Shown here piece after piece: positions 4,981 to 5,136 of a DNA stretch of 5,136 bases (positions are counted from its first letter, which is position 1; every line of letters starts with the position of its first letter). The stretch is from an archaeon (GTDB taxonomy: Archaea; EX4484-52; B79-G9), in NCBI GenBank assembly GCA_013139905.1, contig WSZW01000162.1:1-5136 (forward strand), in the 5' to 3' direction. The notes beneath the pieces were generated by a model. The model did no database searches and was not told the origin of the DNA. It saw nothing but the letters and a program-made list of their open reading frames with translations. Position numbers and translations under genes: made by a program.

Positions 4981-5136
4981 TTATCTTCGGGCGCGTTTTA
5001 GAAATTCGTCCATCCTATCAATTTGATTGATAAGTTCTCTTAAATTATATAATTCAAAATCCTCAATACCTCTATAACGATTGTCTGTAATTATTGGTAA
5101 TATACGTCCATCAATACGATCGACACATTCTATCGC
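4981..5136 (-). CDS. C-terminal part of an unidentified protein (5' end outside window)
   Basis: The minus strand is open from the window edge to TAA at 4981-4983, giving the last 51 residues of a longer protein. They read IECVDRIDGRILPIITDN, RYRGIEDFELYNL, then a charged helix RELINQIDRMDEFLKRARR at the C-terminus. The absence of stops, the protein-like amphipathic helix and the tidy convergent spacing of five bases from rnhB support a real gene. Too little is present to name a family. There is no membrane segment or metal motif in the visible part. Confidence 0.65.
   Translation of the reverse strand, partial: AIECVDRIDGRILPIITDNRYRGIEDFELYNLRELINQIDRMDEFLKRARR

Overview
The window looks like chromosomal DNA from an AT-rich archaeon. 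Evidence: an Orc1/Cdc6-family initiator ATPase, an archaeal-type RNase HII, an initiator tRNA-Met with the archaeal A1-U72 pair and no encoded CCA, TATA boxes about 26 bases upstream of starts, and a mix of leaderless genes and genes with GGAGGTGAT-like ribosome sites. Small proteins and a lysine/proline-rich membrane protein with a short N-terminal helical module would fit a DPANN-type lineage, but the phylum is inference.

Layout. Bases 1-318 (+) are the 3' end of an unidentified gene. It is followed by a sugar-phosphate nucleotidyltransferase (388-1119, +) whose only credible start is ATA at 388. Then comes a small four-cysteine zinc ribbon protein (1184-1378, +), which meets tail to tail a degenerate phosphoribosyltransferase-like protein (1381-1890, -). 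Between that gene and orc1/cdc6 (2118-3137, -) lies an overlooked remnant of a class I glutamine amidotransferase (1931-2125, -). It keeps the C-terminal FHPE motif but has an in-frame TGA and no N-terminal two thirds. Divergent from orc1/cdc6 is a 304-residue protein with a long disordered linker and two C-terminal membrane segments (3196-4110, +). The initiator tRNA-Met gene (4137-4210, -) follows, with its own TATA box and T-rich terminator. Divergent from it is rnhB (4325-4975, +), which converges on the 3' end of an unidentified gene (4981-5136, -).

The genes do not form one pathway. They are mostly single-gene units: housekeeping replication and translation genes (orc1/cdc6, rnhB, tRNA-iMet), one sugar-activation enzyme, and several small proteins of unknown role. 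I see no CRISPR array, insertion sequence, phage gene or toxin-antitoxin pair, and no stretch over 300 bases without a gene. The two observations most worth following are the AUA start of the nucleotidyltransferase and the amidotransferase remnant fused to the 3' end of orc1/cdc6. I did not find a new multi-gene system.
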